Shown here piece by piece: positions 33,555 to 43,715 of a stretch of 64,000 nt of DNA. The translations under genes were made by a program, and so were the position numbers. Every line of letters starts with the position of its first letter. Position 1 is the first letter of the stretch. The stretch covers positions 496,001-560,000 of the forward strand of contig CANMMP010000003.1 of NCBI GenBank assembly GCA_947499125.1. The letters run 5' to 3'. The notes below the pieces were generated by a model. That model saw only the letters and a list, made by a program, of their open reading frames with translations. It had not been told where the DNA came from and did not search any database. This DNA comes from an uncultured Pontibacter sp. (GTDB lineage Bacteria > Bacteroidota > Bacteroidia > Cytophagales > Hymenobacteraceae).

Positions 33555-33687
33555 AGTATGCAAAGATAATAATTTGCAGGATAACTGTCTGAATCAGGAT
33601 TTGCAGGATAAAAGGATTTTCAAGATTTTGATGACACCCTATTCGTTAACTGAGGGGCTATAGTTGAGGTTATAGCAGTTCGAAACA

Positions 33688-33707
33688 AGACGCAACGTAT
33701 TGCGTCT
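33688..33707. repeat. GACGCAA palindrome
   Basis: AGACGCAA, loop CGTA, TTGCGTCT. Same unit as at 51124 and 51272, followed on the plus strand by CTACAATCCC rather than a T-run. Confidence 0.7.
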
Positions 33708-33726
33708 CTACAATCCCATTTTGTAG

Positions 33727-33746
33727 GGACAAGCCGCGACCTGTCC
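33727..33746. repeat. Degenerate GGACAGG palindrome
   Basis: GGACAAGCCGCGACCTGTCC, a copy with two mismatched positions of the perfect palindrome at 8084-8103, in the same 5' context TTGTAGG. Confidence 0.6.
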
Positions 33747-33798
33747 GCACAATACCATCAACTATAAAACTATAGCTGTAACTATAACAATTGAAGAA

Positions 33799-33837
33799 GC
33801 TCCCCTCCTTAGCTAAGGAGGGGCAGGGGTGGTTGGA
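33799..33837 (+). repeat. CCCCTCCTT palindromic repeat
   Basis: CCCCTCCTT, loop AGCT, AAGGAGGGG, tail CAGGGGTGGTTGG. A shorter relative (CTCTCTCGACAAAGGAGAGGG) lies at about 33893-33913. The 33564-34102 gap holds these repeats and no gene. Confidence 0.75.
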
Positions 33838-34102
33838 TTAAGCTAACTATAGAACTATAAATCCAACTATAATAAAGGCAGATAAACATAACTCTCTCGA
33901 CAAAGGAGAGGGCAGGGATAAGGTAAAATCAAAATAATATAGCAACTTTACTATGTTCAGAGAGAGCTGTGAATGTAAAAGCTGTCGCAGCTTACCGATA
34001 ACAAACTACAGCTTACCGACTTTTTGCCCGGCCTGGCCTAATAGCACTGGCTGCCAGGCGCTGATCAGAGTACATTTGATCAGAAATTAATCATAAACAA
34101 CT

Positions 34103-34915
34103 ATGGAAAATCAAGATCTAAACACGAACAAAGGGTACAAGAACTGGAAGAACCCTGCTGATAACAGAAGCGGCAGGGTAATGGCCGGACTGCTGCTGGT
34201 AGTTATAGGTGTGGTATTGCTGGCTTACAAAATGAACGTTGTCTTTCTGCCGCGCTGGCTTTTCTCGTGGCAGATGATCCCGATACTCGCCGGCCTGTTC
34301 ATTGGTTTCAAACACTCGTTCCGGAACCCGGGCTGGATTTTGCCGGTGGCGTTAGGCGTAATTTTCCTGATCGATGATTACGTACCGGGTATATCTTTCC
34401 GAAATTACCTGTGGCCAATTGTAGTTATAGTTATCGGGCTTTGGGTAATGTTGAAACCGAAACGTGATTACAGACCACGCTTTGTAGCAGGCTTACCAAC
34501 GATGCCGCCTTATGGGGTTACATCTAACGAAGCTACAACGGAAACCACTTATGCCAGCGATGCAGCCACATCCGGAGACGATTACATTAACTCCACAGCC
34601 ATTTTCGGGGGCGTAAAGCGTAATATTTTGTCTAAAAACTTTAAAGGTGGCGAAATTGTGAGCGTGTTTGGGGGTAATGAACTGAACCTGACACAAGCCG
34701 ACATGCAGCACCCGATCGTGCTGGATACGACACAGATATTTGGCGGAACATCGCTGATCGTGCCTCCGCACTGGGAAGTAAGAAATGAAGTAGTAGCTAT
34801 ATTAGGTGGCGTGTCGGATAAGCGCATGATGCTGCCCGGCGGTTACGACCCTAACAAGGTGCTCATCATAAAAGGTACAGCCCTTTTCGGCGGACTCGAT
34901 ATTAAGAGTTACTAA
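34103..34915 (+). CDS. LiaF-like membrane protein
   Basis: A 270-residue protein. Residues 1-30 are hydrophilic, then four membrane helices (about 27-45, 50-66, 74-88 and 103-117) and a soluble C-terminal beta-domain of about 110 residues with repeats of IFGG (STAIFGGVKRN, SVFGGNEL, TQIFGGTS, LFGGLDI), characteristic of the LiaF transmembrane and DUF2154 domains. LiaF-type proteins sense envelope stress with a two-component system. It is 7 bases upstream of the sensor kinase, so the three genes probably form one operon. Confidence 0.88.
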   Translation: MENQDLNTNKGYKNWKNPADNRSGRVMAGLLLVVIGVVLLAYKMNVVFLPRWLFSWQMIPILAGLFIGFKHSFRNPGWILPVALGVIFLIDDYVPGISFRNYLWPIVVIVIGLWVMLKPKRDYRPRFVAGLPTMPPYGVTSNEATTETTYASDAATSGDDYINSTAIFGGVKRNILSKNFKGGEIVSVFGGNELNLTQADMQHPIVLDTTQIFGGTSLIVPPHWEVRNEVVAILGGVSDKRMMLPGGYDPNKVLIIKGTALFGGLDIKSY

Positions 34916-34922
34916 ACTATAA

Positions 34923-35963
34923 ATGGCTCAGATGCGCATAATGTGGCTATACCTGGCGTGGGCAGCTTTCTGGTCGGGGGTGTTGGTACTGGTGTTGCTG
35001 CCTGCCAACTATAGCCTAACCCTGACTTTGAAAGATGCGCTGCTCTACAACACCCTGCTAACTATAGCCGGTTATGCTGCAAGTACAGGCCTGCGCTATT
35101 ACCAACCCACCTTGCGCCAGGGCATTTTACTTTTAGCATGGAGTTTAGGTCTGGCCGGCATCTGCACACTGATCTATAGTTTCCTGGTTGGCAGGTTTAT
35201 AGATGATGTGCAATACTTAGATTTTGCAGGCGATTCGTTGCCGATGCGGGTGGTGTTTGGCTGGTTTCTGGTTTTGCTACTGTTACTGATCAACTGGTTT
35301 TGGTACTATACAAAAGAGCAGCGCCTGATGGAAGAACGCAAAGCTGCAACCGAGAAACTGGCCCGCGAAGCCGAACTATTTACCTTGCGACAGCAGCTGC
35401 AACCGCACTTCCTGTTTAACAGCCTTAACTCGATAAGTGCCCTTATAGGAGCAAGGCCCGAACAAGCCCGCACCATGATACAGCAGCTTTCCGACTTTTT
35501 GCGGGGTACTTTACGCAAGGAGAACAAGCAGCAGGTAAGTTTAGCAGAAGAACTAAAACAACTGGAGCTATACCTGGCCATCGAGAAAGTAAGGTTCGGG
35601 CACCGCCTGCAAACTACAGTAGAGGCTACCGACGAAACGAAAGAACTAAAACTGCCGGCTTTACTGCTGCAACCTATAGTTGAGAACGCCATAAAATTCG
35701 GGCTTTACGGCACCACCGGCGATACAACTATAACTATAAAAGCAGAGCAATCGGGCAACAGCCTTTTAATAAGTGTGCAAAACCCTTTTGATGCTGATGC
35801 CGCCCAGGCCAAAGAAGGAACCGGGTTTGGGTTGAGCTCGGTGCAGCGCAGGTTATACTTACTGTTTGCCCGCCCCGACCTGTTGCACACAAACCAGCAC
35901 CAAAACCAGTTTACCACGACCGTAACCATACCACAAAACTATGATCAAGTGCCTTATAATTGA
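34923..35963 (+). CDS. LytS-type sensor histidine kinase
   Basis: A 346-residue membrane kinase. Four hydrophobic helices occupy the first 130 residues, then a short linker and the His_kinase domain with LQPHFLFNSLNSIS (phosphoacceptor His near 161), and an HATPase region with PALLLQPIVENAIKFGL and GTGFGLSSVQRRL. No extracellular sensing domain, so the helices themselves or the LiaF-like partner may sense. The 3' end overlaps the response regulator by 23 bases. Confidence 0.92.
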   Translation: MAQMRIMWLYLAWAAFWSGVLVLVLLPANYSLTLTLKDALLYNTLLTIAGYAASTGLRYYQPTLRQGILLLAWSLGLAGICTLIYSFLVGRFIDDVQYLDFAGDSLPMRVVFGWFLVLLLLLINWFWYYTKEQRLMEERKAATEKLAREAELFTLRQQLQPHFLFNSLNSISALIGARPEQARTMIQQLSDFLRGTLRKENKQQVSLAEELKQLELYLAIEKVRFGHRLQTTVEATDETKELKLPALLLQPIVENAIKFGLYGTTGDTTITIKAEQSGNSLLISVQNPFDADAAQAKEGTGFGLSSVQRRLYLLFARPDLLHTNQHQNQFTTTVTIPQNYDQVPYN

Positions 35964-36684
35964 TGACGAACCGCTGGCCCGGAGTATAGTTGCCGAATAC
36001 CTGCAAAGTCATCCGGAAATAACGATAGCACAGGAATGTGGCGATGGGTTTGAAGGTATAAAAGCCATAAAGCAACATCAGCCCGATCTTATTTTCCTGG
36101 ATATACAGATGCCCAAAATAAACGGCTTCGAGATGCTGGAACTGATAGAAGAGGCACCTGGTGTGATTTTTACTACCGCTTTTGATGAATATGCTTTAAA
36201 AGCTTTTGAAGCCAACGCTATAGATTATCTCCTAAAACCATTTGGCCGCGAACGTTTTGAGGCTGCGCTTAAGAAATGGCAGGAAAAGCAAACTATAAAT
36301 ACAGCTGGCAACAAAGCACAGGAACTGAACGAAGTGCCTTCCAAGCAACCCGAAGAACAACACCGCATTGTAGTCAGGGCTGCCAACGATATCCGGATCG
36401 TAGCCATGCAGGATGTTTTATACCTGGAGGCCTGCGACGACTATGTAAAAGTGCATACCCGCGACGGCGTTTTCCTGAAAAAGAAGACCATGAGCTATTA
36501 TGAGCAGGTGCTTAACCCAAACCAGTTTGTACGGGTACACCGCTCGTATATTATGCCCTTGGCCCAGCTCACCCGCATCGAACCTCTTGAAAAAGACAGC
36601 CATGTTGCCCTGCTTAAAAACGGGGTGCGCATTCCGCTTAGCCGCAGTGGGTACAGCAGGCTGCGCAGCGTACTCGGCATCTGA
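35941..36684 (+). CDS. LytTR-family response regulator
   Basis: A 247-residue regulator. Receiver domain with the DDE pair (8-10), phospho-acceptor Asp54 in IFLDIQMPKING and Lys in YLLKPF. A C-terminal LytTR DNA-binding domain follows (about 148-240) with DVLYLEACDDYVKVHT and FVRVHRSYIMPL. It is paired with the kinase immediately upstream. Target genes are probably cell-envelope genes, possibly including the LiaF-like gene itself. Confidence 0.94.
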   Translation: MIKCLIIDDEPLARSIVAEYLQSHPEITIAQECGDGFEGIKAIKQHQPDLIFLDIQMPKINGFEMLELIEEAPGVIFTTAFDEYALKAFEANAIDYLLKPFGRERFEAALKKWQEKQTINTAGNKAQELNEVPSKQPEEQHRIVVRAANDIRIVAMQDVLYLEACDDYVKVHTRDGVFLKKKTMSYYEQVLNPNQFVRVHRSYIMPLAQLTRIEPLEKDSHVALLKNGVRIPLSRSGYSRLRSVLGI

Positions 36685-36928
36685 AATTATTTTTTCTATC
36701 ACTCTTATAAGGTATGGTTTGCCTGGCTTAACTGCACCAATACTAAGTTGCTACAAAGTTTATAGTTGTTTGTCGGTATAACTCAGCTGTTTATCCCTAA
36801 ACTATAGTTTTAACGGTGATTACAGGTATGTGTAAGTGCTTGTGATTTAGCAGGAAACAGAACAAACAGGGCCGTCTTGTGTTAACTAAAAATAACGCAG
36901 GAAACTTTCGTGATAAAAAATGTTTCCA

Positions 36929-36936
36929 TAGTTTTG
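36929..36936 (+). promoter_or_regulatory. -7 box of the efflux operon
   Basis: TAGTTTTG matches TAnnTTTG, and the ATG of the TetR gene follows 15 bases later. A weak TTTCG lies about 20 bases upstream. Confidence 0.5.
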
Positions 36937-36951
36937 CCCGGATTTTAAGGT

Positions 36952-37584
36952 ATGGATACAGCAGCACAAACCCAACCACAGCAACGCATACTGCAGGCCG
37001 CTTTCAATATGTTTTGTCAGCGCGGCATCAGAGGCGTTTCGATGGACGACATAGCCCAGTACCTGGCCATGTCGAAAAAAACGCTTTACAAGTGGTTTAA
37101 GAACAAAGACCAGGTCGTGTTCGATTCTACTGAAACATACATTACCACCATACAAACCGAATGCGAGGCTTTTGCCAACCAGACCACCAACGCTATAGAT
37201 GAGCTTTTCCACCTGATGGCCCTTACCAAACAGGTTTTATCTGTTATTCACCCTTCCGTTTTTAACGATTTACAGAAGTACCACCCGGAAAGCTGGGAAC
37301 TATGGATGCGCCACAAGAACAGTTTTATGCTGGAAACCGTGAAGCGGAACATTGAGCGCGGCATGCAGGAAGGCCTTTTCAGGAACGACCTGGATGTGGA
37401 TGTGATGGCCCGGATGCGCCTGGCCATGATCGATCTGCCTTTTAATGCGGATATTTTTCCGCCGAACCATTATAGTATAAGCCAGGTGCAACTGGCTGTT
37501 TTGGAGCACTATATGCTGGGTATGGCTACGCTGAAAGGCCATAAGCTGATAAATATGTACAAAGAAGTAACCGAAGAAGAGTAA
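36952..37584 (+). CDS. TetR/AcrR family regulator
   Basis: A 210-residue one-component repressor. The N-terminal helix-turn-helix is QRGIRGVSMDDIAQYLAMSKKTLYKWFKNKDQV (about residues 21-54), with a ligand-binding domain of TetR_C type beyond. It is the first gene of a four-gene efflux operon, so it likely represses the pump, the effector being a pump substrate. The 24-base gap to the TolC gene supports co-transcription, giving autoregulation. Confidence 0.92.
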   Translation: MDTAAQTQPQQRILQAAFNMFCQRGIRGVSMDDIAQYLAMSKKTLYKWFKNKDQVVFDSTETYITTIQTECEAFANQTTNAIDELFHLMALTKQVLSVIHPSVFNDLQKYHPESWELWMRHKNSFMLETVKRNIERGMQEGLFRNDLDVDVMARMRLAMIDLPFNADIFPPNHYSISQVQLAVLEHYMLGMATLKGHKLINMYKEVTEEE

Positions 37585-37608
37585 TACTTGCATCTACCGA
37601 AATAAAAC

Positions 37609-39096
37609 ATGAAAAGAACAGTACAATTGATGGCGGCTATACTTGTTCTGTGCTGTGCAGGCCACGTGCAGGCACAGGAAGCGCAGCAGTTTAGCCTGGA
37701 GCAAAGTATAGAATATGCACTACAGAACAGGGCTAACCTGAAAGCTGCCAGAAACGAACAGAACATTGCCAAGGCCAGGGTAGGTGAGATACGCTCGATG
37801 GGTTTGCCGCAGGTAAGTGCTGCAGTTGAGGTGGGCAATAACTTTGTACGTCAGAAAACTATACTTGACCCCAGCGATTTCGGGGGTGGCGAAGCGCCGC
37901 CACAGCAGGTACTAAACCCGTTTACTTTAACCCCCGAGCAACTGGCATCAGGGCAGGATATAGTATTGACACCAACTTACTCTACAGTGCCGCCGGAACA
38001 AGGCGAGGACGGGTTGCAGGTTATTTCGTTTGTGCGCCCTTATACGGGTTCGGCAACTGTGAACGGGTCACAACTGCTTTTCGATGGCTCGTACCTTATC
38101 GGGTTAAAAGCAGCCAAAACCTATACCGAGCTGTCGCGCAAAACTGCTGCCCAAACCGAGATCGAGATCGCAGACCAGGTAAGCAAGGCCTACTATGGCG
38201 TGCTGGTTAACCGTGAGCGTATGGAGTTGCTGGACCAGAACCTTGTGCGCCTGGATACGCTGCTGCGCCAAACCCGTATTATGTTTGAGAATGGCGTAGC
38301 CGAGCAGCTGGATGTAGACCGCCTGAAGGTGTCTTACAACAACCTGAAAGTAGAAAAGCAAAGAGCCGACCGCCTGATGCAGCTAAGCGAAAGCCTGCTT
38401 AAATTCCAGATGGGCCTGGAGCAGAACCAGCCTATTACACTTACCGATAAGCTTAGCGAAGTTGAAGTGGACGTAGCAGAAGTTGATACGCAGGAATTTA
38501 ACTATAGCAACCGCATCGAATATTCTATACTGGAGACCCAACGCGACCTGGCCACCCTCGACCTGCGCAACATAAACTCAGGTTACCTGCCAAAACTATA
38601 CTTAAATGCACGCTACGGCTATAGTGGTGTCGGCGAATCGTTCTCGGATATTATGAATGTGCGTGCCGGTGCCAATAACACAACCGACCGCAACTGGTTT
38701 GATTTCGGGTATGTAGGCGCGCAACTGCAGGTACCTATTTTTGATGGCTTGCGCAAGCATTACCAGGCACAGCAGGCCCGTTTAACTGTTGAAAATACGA
38801 GTTACGGATTCGAAACGCTGCGCCAAAGTATAAATCTGGAACTCAAGCAGGCCTCAACTGAACTTACAAACTCGCTTGATGTGCTAAAATCACAGCAGGA
38901 CAACCTGCAGTTGGCCCAGCAGATTGCACGGGTGGCTAAAATCAAGTTTCAGGAGGGCGTAGGCTCTAACCTGGAAGTGATAACAGCAGAAACCGACCTG
39001 CGACAAGCCCAGACAAACTATTACGCAGCTGTTTACGACGCGCTTGTAGCCAAAGTAAACCTGGAAAGAGCAAAAGGCACCCTCCTCACAAAATAA
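37609..39096 (+). CDS. TolC family outer-membrane efflux protein
   Basis: A 495-residue outer-membrane factor with a signal peptide ending VQA (about residue 22). Two internally similar halves contain the coiled-coil hairpins typical of TolC (QRADRLMQLSESLLKFQ, and RVAKIKFQEGVGSNLEVITAE). A Pro/Gln-rich loop at about 86-135 is a species-specific insertion. It forms the channel for the pump encoded downstream. Confidence 0.92.
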   Translation: MKRTVQLMAAILVLCCAGHVQAQEAQQFSLEQSIEYALQNRANLKAARNEQNIAKARVGEIRSMGLPQVSAAVEVGNNFVRQKTILDPSDFGGGEAPPQQVLNPFTLTPEQLASGQDIVLTPTYSTVPPEQGEDGLQVISFVRPYTGSATVNGSQLLFDGSYLIGLKAAKTYTELSRKTAAQTEIEIADQVSKAYYGVLVNRERMELLDQNLVRLDTLLRQTRIMFENGVAEQLDVDRLKVSYNNLKVEKQRADRLMQLSESLLKFQMGLEQNQPITLTDKLSEVEVDVAEVDTQEFNYSNRIEYSILETQRDLATLDLRNINSGYLPKLYLNARYGYSGVGESFSDIMNVRAGANNTTDRNWFDFGYVGAQLQVPIFDGLRKHYQAQQARLTVENTSYGFETLRQSINLELKQASTELTNSLDVLKSQQDNLQLAQQIARVAKIKFQEGVGSNLEVITAETDLRQAQTNYYAAVYDALVAKVNLERAKGTLLTK

Positions 39097-39124
39097 AACT
39101 ATAAAAAAACTCACGACCCCTGAC

Positions 39125-40276
39125 ATGAAACGAATTACAGGTATAGCAGCTGTTACTTTTATACTTGGCCTGATGGGCTGTGGCAGCAACGATAAAGCCG
39201 CCGAGCTTGCTGAGCTCAAAAAACAAAAGACCGAACTCGATGCGCAGATAGCAAAACTGGAAGCCGAGCTGAAAGCAAGCGGTGAGGGAGGACAAACGCA
39301 GCGTAAAACAGTGCCGGTATCGGTGATGGCTGTGCAACCCGACACTTTTAACCATTACCTCGAAGTGCAGGGCAATGTAGATTTTGACCAGAACGTGATG
39401 GTGAGTGCCCGTGTGCCTGGTGTGCTTACCAGTGTGCGTGTGCAGCCCGGCGACCGTGTAAGCAAAGGGCAGACCATGGCAACTATAGATGCGCAGGTGC
39501 TGGAGCAGAACTTAGCCGAAGTACGAACCCGCCTCGACCTGGCCCGCATTGCCTACGAAAAACAGAAAAACCTCTGGGACCAGAAGATCGGGACGGAGAT
39601 GCAATACCTGACTGCCAAAAATAACATGGAAGCACTGCAGCGCAACCTGTCGGCTTTGCAGCAGCAGCGCGACCAGTATAATATTACAGCTCCGATAAAC
39701 GGTGTAGTAGACCAGGTAATTCCGAATGCCGGCGAAGCTGTAGCACCGGGTATAGGTATAGTTCGGGTTGTAAATATGTCGGGTACCAAGATCGTGGCAC
39801 AGGTATCGGAAGCCTATCTTACCAAAGTAAATAAAGGCGATAAAGCGCTGGTATACTTCCCTGATCTAAAAAAAGAAGTAGAGGCAAACGTGAGCGTAGT
39901 AGGTAATTTTATCGACCCTACGAGCCGCACTTTTACTGTAGAGCTTGAACTGGACAAGAACAGGGATGTGAACCTGCGCCCTAACCTGGTGGCTGTAGTA
40001 CGCATCCAGGACTATAAAAACGAGAACACTATAGTTGTGCCTGTAAACCTGGTGCAGAAAGACGAGAAATCAGAGTTTGTGTACGTCGTGAAACAGGATG
40101 GCAATAAGCAGGTAGCTACAAAGCGCGAAATAAAGACCGGGCAGACCTATAAAGGCAATACCGAAATACTGGAAGGCCTTTCGGCAAACGACAAAGTAAT
40201 TACAGCAGGCTACCAGAACCTGAACGAAGGGCAACCGGTGGTATTTGAGCAAGCGCAAAACCTGGGCAGCAAGTAA
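39125..40276 (+). CDS. RND efflux periplasmic adaptor (HlyD/MFP family)
   Basis: A 383-residue lipoprotein adaptor. The lipobox GLMGC sits at about 16-20, then a Lys/Glu coiled coil (AELAELKKQKTELDAQIAKL) immediately after the membrane anchor, the biotinyl-lipoyl segment (VQPGDRVSKGQTMATIDAQ), alpha-hairpin and membrane-proximal barrel. The extra N-terminal coiled coil is unusual for adaptors. It bridges the RND transporter and TolC. Confidence 0.92.
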   Translation: MKRITGIAAVTFILGLMGCGSNDKAAELAELKKQKTELDAQIAKLEAELKASGEGGQTQRKTVPVSVMAVQPDTFNHYLEVQGNVDFDQNVMVSARVPGVLTSVRVQPGDRVSKGQTMATIDAQVLEQNLAEVRTRLDLARIAYEKQKNLWDQKIGTEMQYLTAKNNMEALQRNLSALQQQRDQYNITAPINGVVDQVIPNAGEAVAPGIGIVRVVNMSGTKIVAQVSEAYLTKVNKGDKALVYFPDLKKEVEANVSVVGNFIDPTSRTFTVELELDKNRDVNLRPNLVAVVRIQDYKNENTIVVPVNLVQKDEKSEFVYVVKQDGNKQVATKREIKTGQTYKGNTEILEGLSANDKVITAGYQNLNEGQPVVFEQAQNLGSK

Positions 40277-40293
40277 AATTAAGCCGTAAAACT

Positions 40294-43200
40294 ATGAAGC
40301 AGTTTAAGCCAACCAGTTGGTCCATAGATAACCGAACCAGTATCTACATCATCACGATCCTGATATCGCTGGCAGGTATATTTTCTTACATCAACATTCA
40401 GAAAGAGAATTTTCCGGATGTTGTGATCCCGACAGTGTTTGTAAGCACCATTTATGCCGGCACGTCCCCTTCGGATATGGAGAACCTGGTAACCAGGCCT
40501 ATCGAAAAGGAAATAAAATCAATTTCGGGTGTTAAAAATATAAGCTCCAACTCTATCCAGGATTTCTCGATGGTGGTGGTGGAGTTTAACACTGATGTGG
40601 ACGTAACAGATGCGAAACAGCAGGTGAAAGATGCTGTGGACAAAGCCCGTCCGGACCTGCCAACCGACCTGACCCAGGAGCCAAACGTGCAGGATGTTAA
40701 CTTCTCGGAGTTCCCGATCATGCAGGTCAATATTTCGGGTAACTATAGCCTCGACCAGCTAAAGAACTATGCCGAAGATATACAGGACCGCATTGAGTCG
40801 CTGACCGAAATTACCCGCGTAGACATGGCCGGTGCCCTCGACAAAGAAGTGCAGGTAGATGTGGACATGTATAGAATGCAGGCTGCCAAAGTAACTTTTG
40901 CTGATATAGAGCGCGCCATCGCCATGGAAAACATGACCATATCAGGTGGCAACGTAACAGTAGGCGAAATGAAACGCTCGGTGCGCGTAGTGGGCCAGTA
41001 CGTTAACCCCAACCTGATAGGCGATATAGTAGTGCAATCGGTGGCAGGAGCCAACATCCAGCTAAAAGAGATAGCCTCGGTAAAGGAGGGTTTTGAAGAG
41101 CAGGAAAGCTATGCCCGCCTCGACAATAAGCCTGTTATAACCCTGAGCGTAATAAAGCGCAGCGGCGAAAACCTGATAGAAGCCTCTAACAAAATAGATG
41201 AGTTGCTGGAAGAAATGCAGGGCGCCGTATTGCCCACCGACCTGACAGTAACTGTAACCGGTGAGCAGGCCACTCAAACAAAGCACACCCTGAACGACCT
41301 GCTCAATACCATCATTATCGGTTTTGTTCTGGTTACGCTTATACTTATGTTCTTTATGGGTACCACCAACGCCATATTTGTGGGTTTATCGGTACCAATT
41401 TCGATGTTCGTGGCCTTCTTTGTTTTCCATTCGCTCGATGTGTCGCTGAACATGATCGTGCTGTTCGCCTTTTTGCTGGCGCTGGGCATTGTTGTAGACG
41501 ACGCTATTGTGGTGATCGAGAACACGCACCGCATTTTCCATACATCAAATCTAAGTATAGTTAAGTCGGCGAAGGTGGCTGCAGGCGAGGTGTTTGTGCC
41601 TGTGCTGGCCGGTACGCTTACAACTATAGCCCCGTTCTTTCCGCTGCTTTTCTGGCCGGGTGTGGTTGGTGAGTTTATGTTTTACCTGCCTATTACGCTT
41701 ATCGTAACGCTGATGGCTTCGCTGGTAGTGGCCTTTATCATAAACCCGGTGTTTGCGGCTTCTTTTATGCAGAAAGAGAAAAAGGAGCCCAGCCCTAAGG
41801 CACGGAAACGGTTTGTGTTCATTATGCTGGGTGCCCTGGTGCTGGCGGTTATACTTTACATTGCCGGCTGGTATGGCACCGCAAACCTGATCACACTGTT
41901 CGTGGCACTTGTAGCGCTAAACAAATATGTATTCACCAGCTGGATCGATAAATTCCAGAACAATGTGCTGCCGCGATTTATGCGTAAGTATGAGCAGTTG
42001 CTGCGTTGGATGCTGGTTGGCTCGCGCCCGGTTGTGGTATTCGGCAGTGTATTTGGCCTGCTTATACTTTCGCTTATCCTTGTAGGCATCCGTTCGCCTA
42101 AAGTCGTTTTCTTCCCCGACAGCGATCCGAACTTTGTTTATACTTACATCCAGATGCCTGTCGGCACTGACCAGGCTGTTACAGATTCGGTTACGCAGGT
42201 AGTTGAAAAGCGCATTTATAGTGTGATCGGGAATGATAATCCGGATGTGGAGTCGGTGATCTCGAACGTGGCCATTGGCGCCGGCGACCAGAACGACCGC
42301 AGCACAACCGCGCAATCGCATAAAGGAAAAGTAACGGTTGCTTTTGTAGAGTACATGGACCGTGTCGGCGAAACATCAACCTCAGACTACCTTGCCGAGA
42401 TACGCGATGTGGTAAGAGGTATACCAGGCGCCGAAATAACAGTGGACAAAGAACAGAACGGCCCGCCGGTCGGCAAAGCTATCAGCATCGAAATATCAGG
42501 AGAAGAATTTGGCGAGCTGATAGCCCTATCTAAAAATGTAGAGCAGTACATCAGCAACCAGAACATTGACGGTATCGAAGGACTTAAATCGGACCTGGAG
42601 GACAGCAAACCTGAAATCGTGATAAACATAAACCGCGAGCGGGCCAACCGCGAAGGTTTAAGTACAGCCCAGATCGGCTCGGAGTTGCGTACGGCTATTT
42701 TTGGTAAGGAGGCCTCTAAATTTAAACTTGATGAGGATGAATTCCCGATACAGGTGCGCTATGCCAAACCTTACCGCGATAACATTGATGCCCTGCTGGA
42801 TATGCGCATTACCTACCGCGATATGAACAGTGGCCTGGTGCGCCAGATCCCGCTGTCGTCGGTGGCAAGTATAGACTATAGCACTACCTATGGCGGCATA
42901 AAACGCAAAGACCTGAAACGTATGGTTACCCTGGAATCGAATGTGTTGACGGGGTATAACGCCAACGAAGTGGTGCAGCAGATACAGCAATCGCTACAAA
43001 ACTTCCAGACGCCGGAAGGCTACGAGGTAAAAATGGGCGGCCAGCAGGAAGACCAGGAAGAAACTGCCAATTTCCTGATGTTTGCGTTAGTGGCAGCCTT
43101 CTTCATTATTTTCCTGGTGCTGGTAACACAGTTTAACTCGGTATCGAAACCATTCATTATTTTAACAGAAGTGCTGTTCAGTATTATTGGTGTGCTGCTG

Positions 43201-43707
43201 GGCTTCTCTATATTTAATATGGATGCTTCGGTGGTGATGACCGGGGTTGGTATAGTTGCGCTGGCAGGTATAGTAGTGAAGAACGGTATACTTATAGTTG
43301 AGTTTACGGACCTGCTTTTAGCGGAAGGCAAAGAGCTGAAAGAAGCTATAGTAGAGGCCGGTAAAACCCGTCTTAACCCGGTACTACTAACTGCAACGGC
43401 TACTATACTTGGCTTGATACCGCTGGCGTTGGGCATTAACCTTAACTTTTATACTTTGTTCACGGAGTTTAAGCCCAACTTTTTTATGGGAGGTAACAGT
43501 GCTGCCTTCTGGGGCCCGCTCGCCTGGACCATTATTTTCGGTTTGAGCTTTGCAACCATTGTTACGCTGCTGGTGGTGCCGGTAATGTACCTGCTGAACG
43601 AAAGAGTAAAAGATAAACTGATAGGAAAAAATAAACGGCAGACTACCCTGAAACAGAAACAGGCCGAAGTGCCACAAAATGATAAAGTAAGAGAATACAC
43701 ATATTAA
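40294..43707 (+). CDS. Efflux RND transporter permease subunit
   Basis: A 1137-residue, twelve-helix inner-membrane transporter of the AcrB family. Visible: N-terminal helix then PTVFVSTIYAGTSPSDMENLV, porter domains, LGIVVDDAIVVIENTHR (helix 4, with the proton-relay Asp pair), and the second half with TGVGIVALAGIVVKNGILIVEF. Length is somewhat greater than AcrB (1049), due to a linker near 490-530 and a basic C-terminal tail. It pumps hydrophobic compounds by proton antiport. Substrates not predictable. Confidence 0.95.
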   Translation: MKQFKPTSWSIDNRTSIYIITILISLAGIFSYINIQKENFPDVVIPTVFVSTIYAGTSPSDMENLVTRPIEKEIKSISGVKNISSNSIQDFSMVVVEFNTDVDVTDAKQQVKDAVDKARPDLPTDLTQEPNVQDVNFSEFPIMQVNISGNYSLDQLKNYAEDIQDRIESLTEITRVDMAGALDKEVQVDVDMYRMQAAKVTFADIERAIAMENMTISGGNVTVGEMKRSVRVVGQYVNPNLIGDIVVQSVAGANIQLKEIASVKEGFEEQESYARLDNKPVITLSVIKRSGENLIEASNKIDELLEEMQGAVLPTDLTVTVTGEQATQTKHTLNDLLNTIIIGFVLVTLILMFFMGTTNAIFVGLSVPISMFVAFFVFHSLDVSLNMIVLFAFLLALGIVVDDAIVVIENTHRIFHTSNLSIVKSAKVAAGEVFVPVLAGTLTTIAPFFPLLFWPGVVGEFMFYLPITLIVTLMASLVVAFIINPVFAASFMQKEKKEPSPKARKRFVFIMLGALVLAVILYIAGWYGTANLITLFVALVALNKYVFTSWIDKFQNNVLPRFMRKYEQLLRWMLVGSRPVVVFGSVFGLLILSLILVGIRSPKVVFFPDSDPNFVYTYIQMPVGTDQAVTDSVTQVVEKRIYSVIGNDNPDVESVISNVAIGAGDQNDRSTTAQSHKGKVTVAFVEYMDRVGETSTSDYLAEIRDVVRGIPGAEITVDKEQNGPPVGKAISIEISGEEFGELIALSKNVEQYISNQNIDGIEGLKSDLEDSKPEIVININRERANREGLSTAQIGSELRTAIFGKEASKFKLDEDEFPIQVRYAKPYRDNIDALLDMRITYRDMNSGLVRQIPLSSVASIDYSTTYGGIKRKDLKRMVTLESNVLTGYNANEVVQQIQQSLQNFQTPEGYEVKMGGQQEDQEETANFLMFALVAAFFIIFLVLVTQFNSVSKPFIILTEVLFSIIGVLLGFSIFNMDASVVMTGVGIVALAGIVVKNGILIVEFTDLLLAEGKELKEAIVEAGKTRLNPVLLTATATILGLIPLALGINLNFYTLFTEFKPNFFMGGNSAAFWGPLAWTIIFGLSFATIVTLLVVPVMYLLNERVKDKLIGKNKRQTTLKQKQAEVPQNDKVREYTY

Positions 43708-43715
43708 CAGTACCC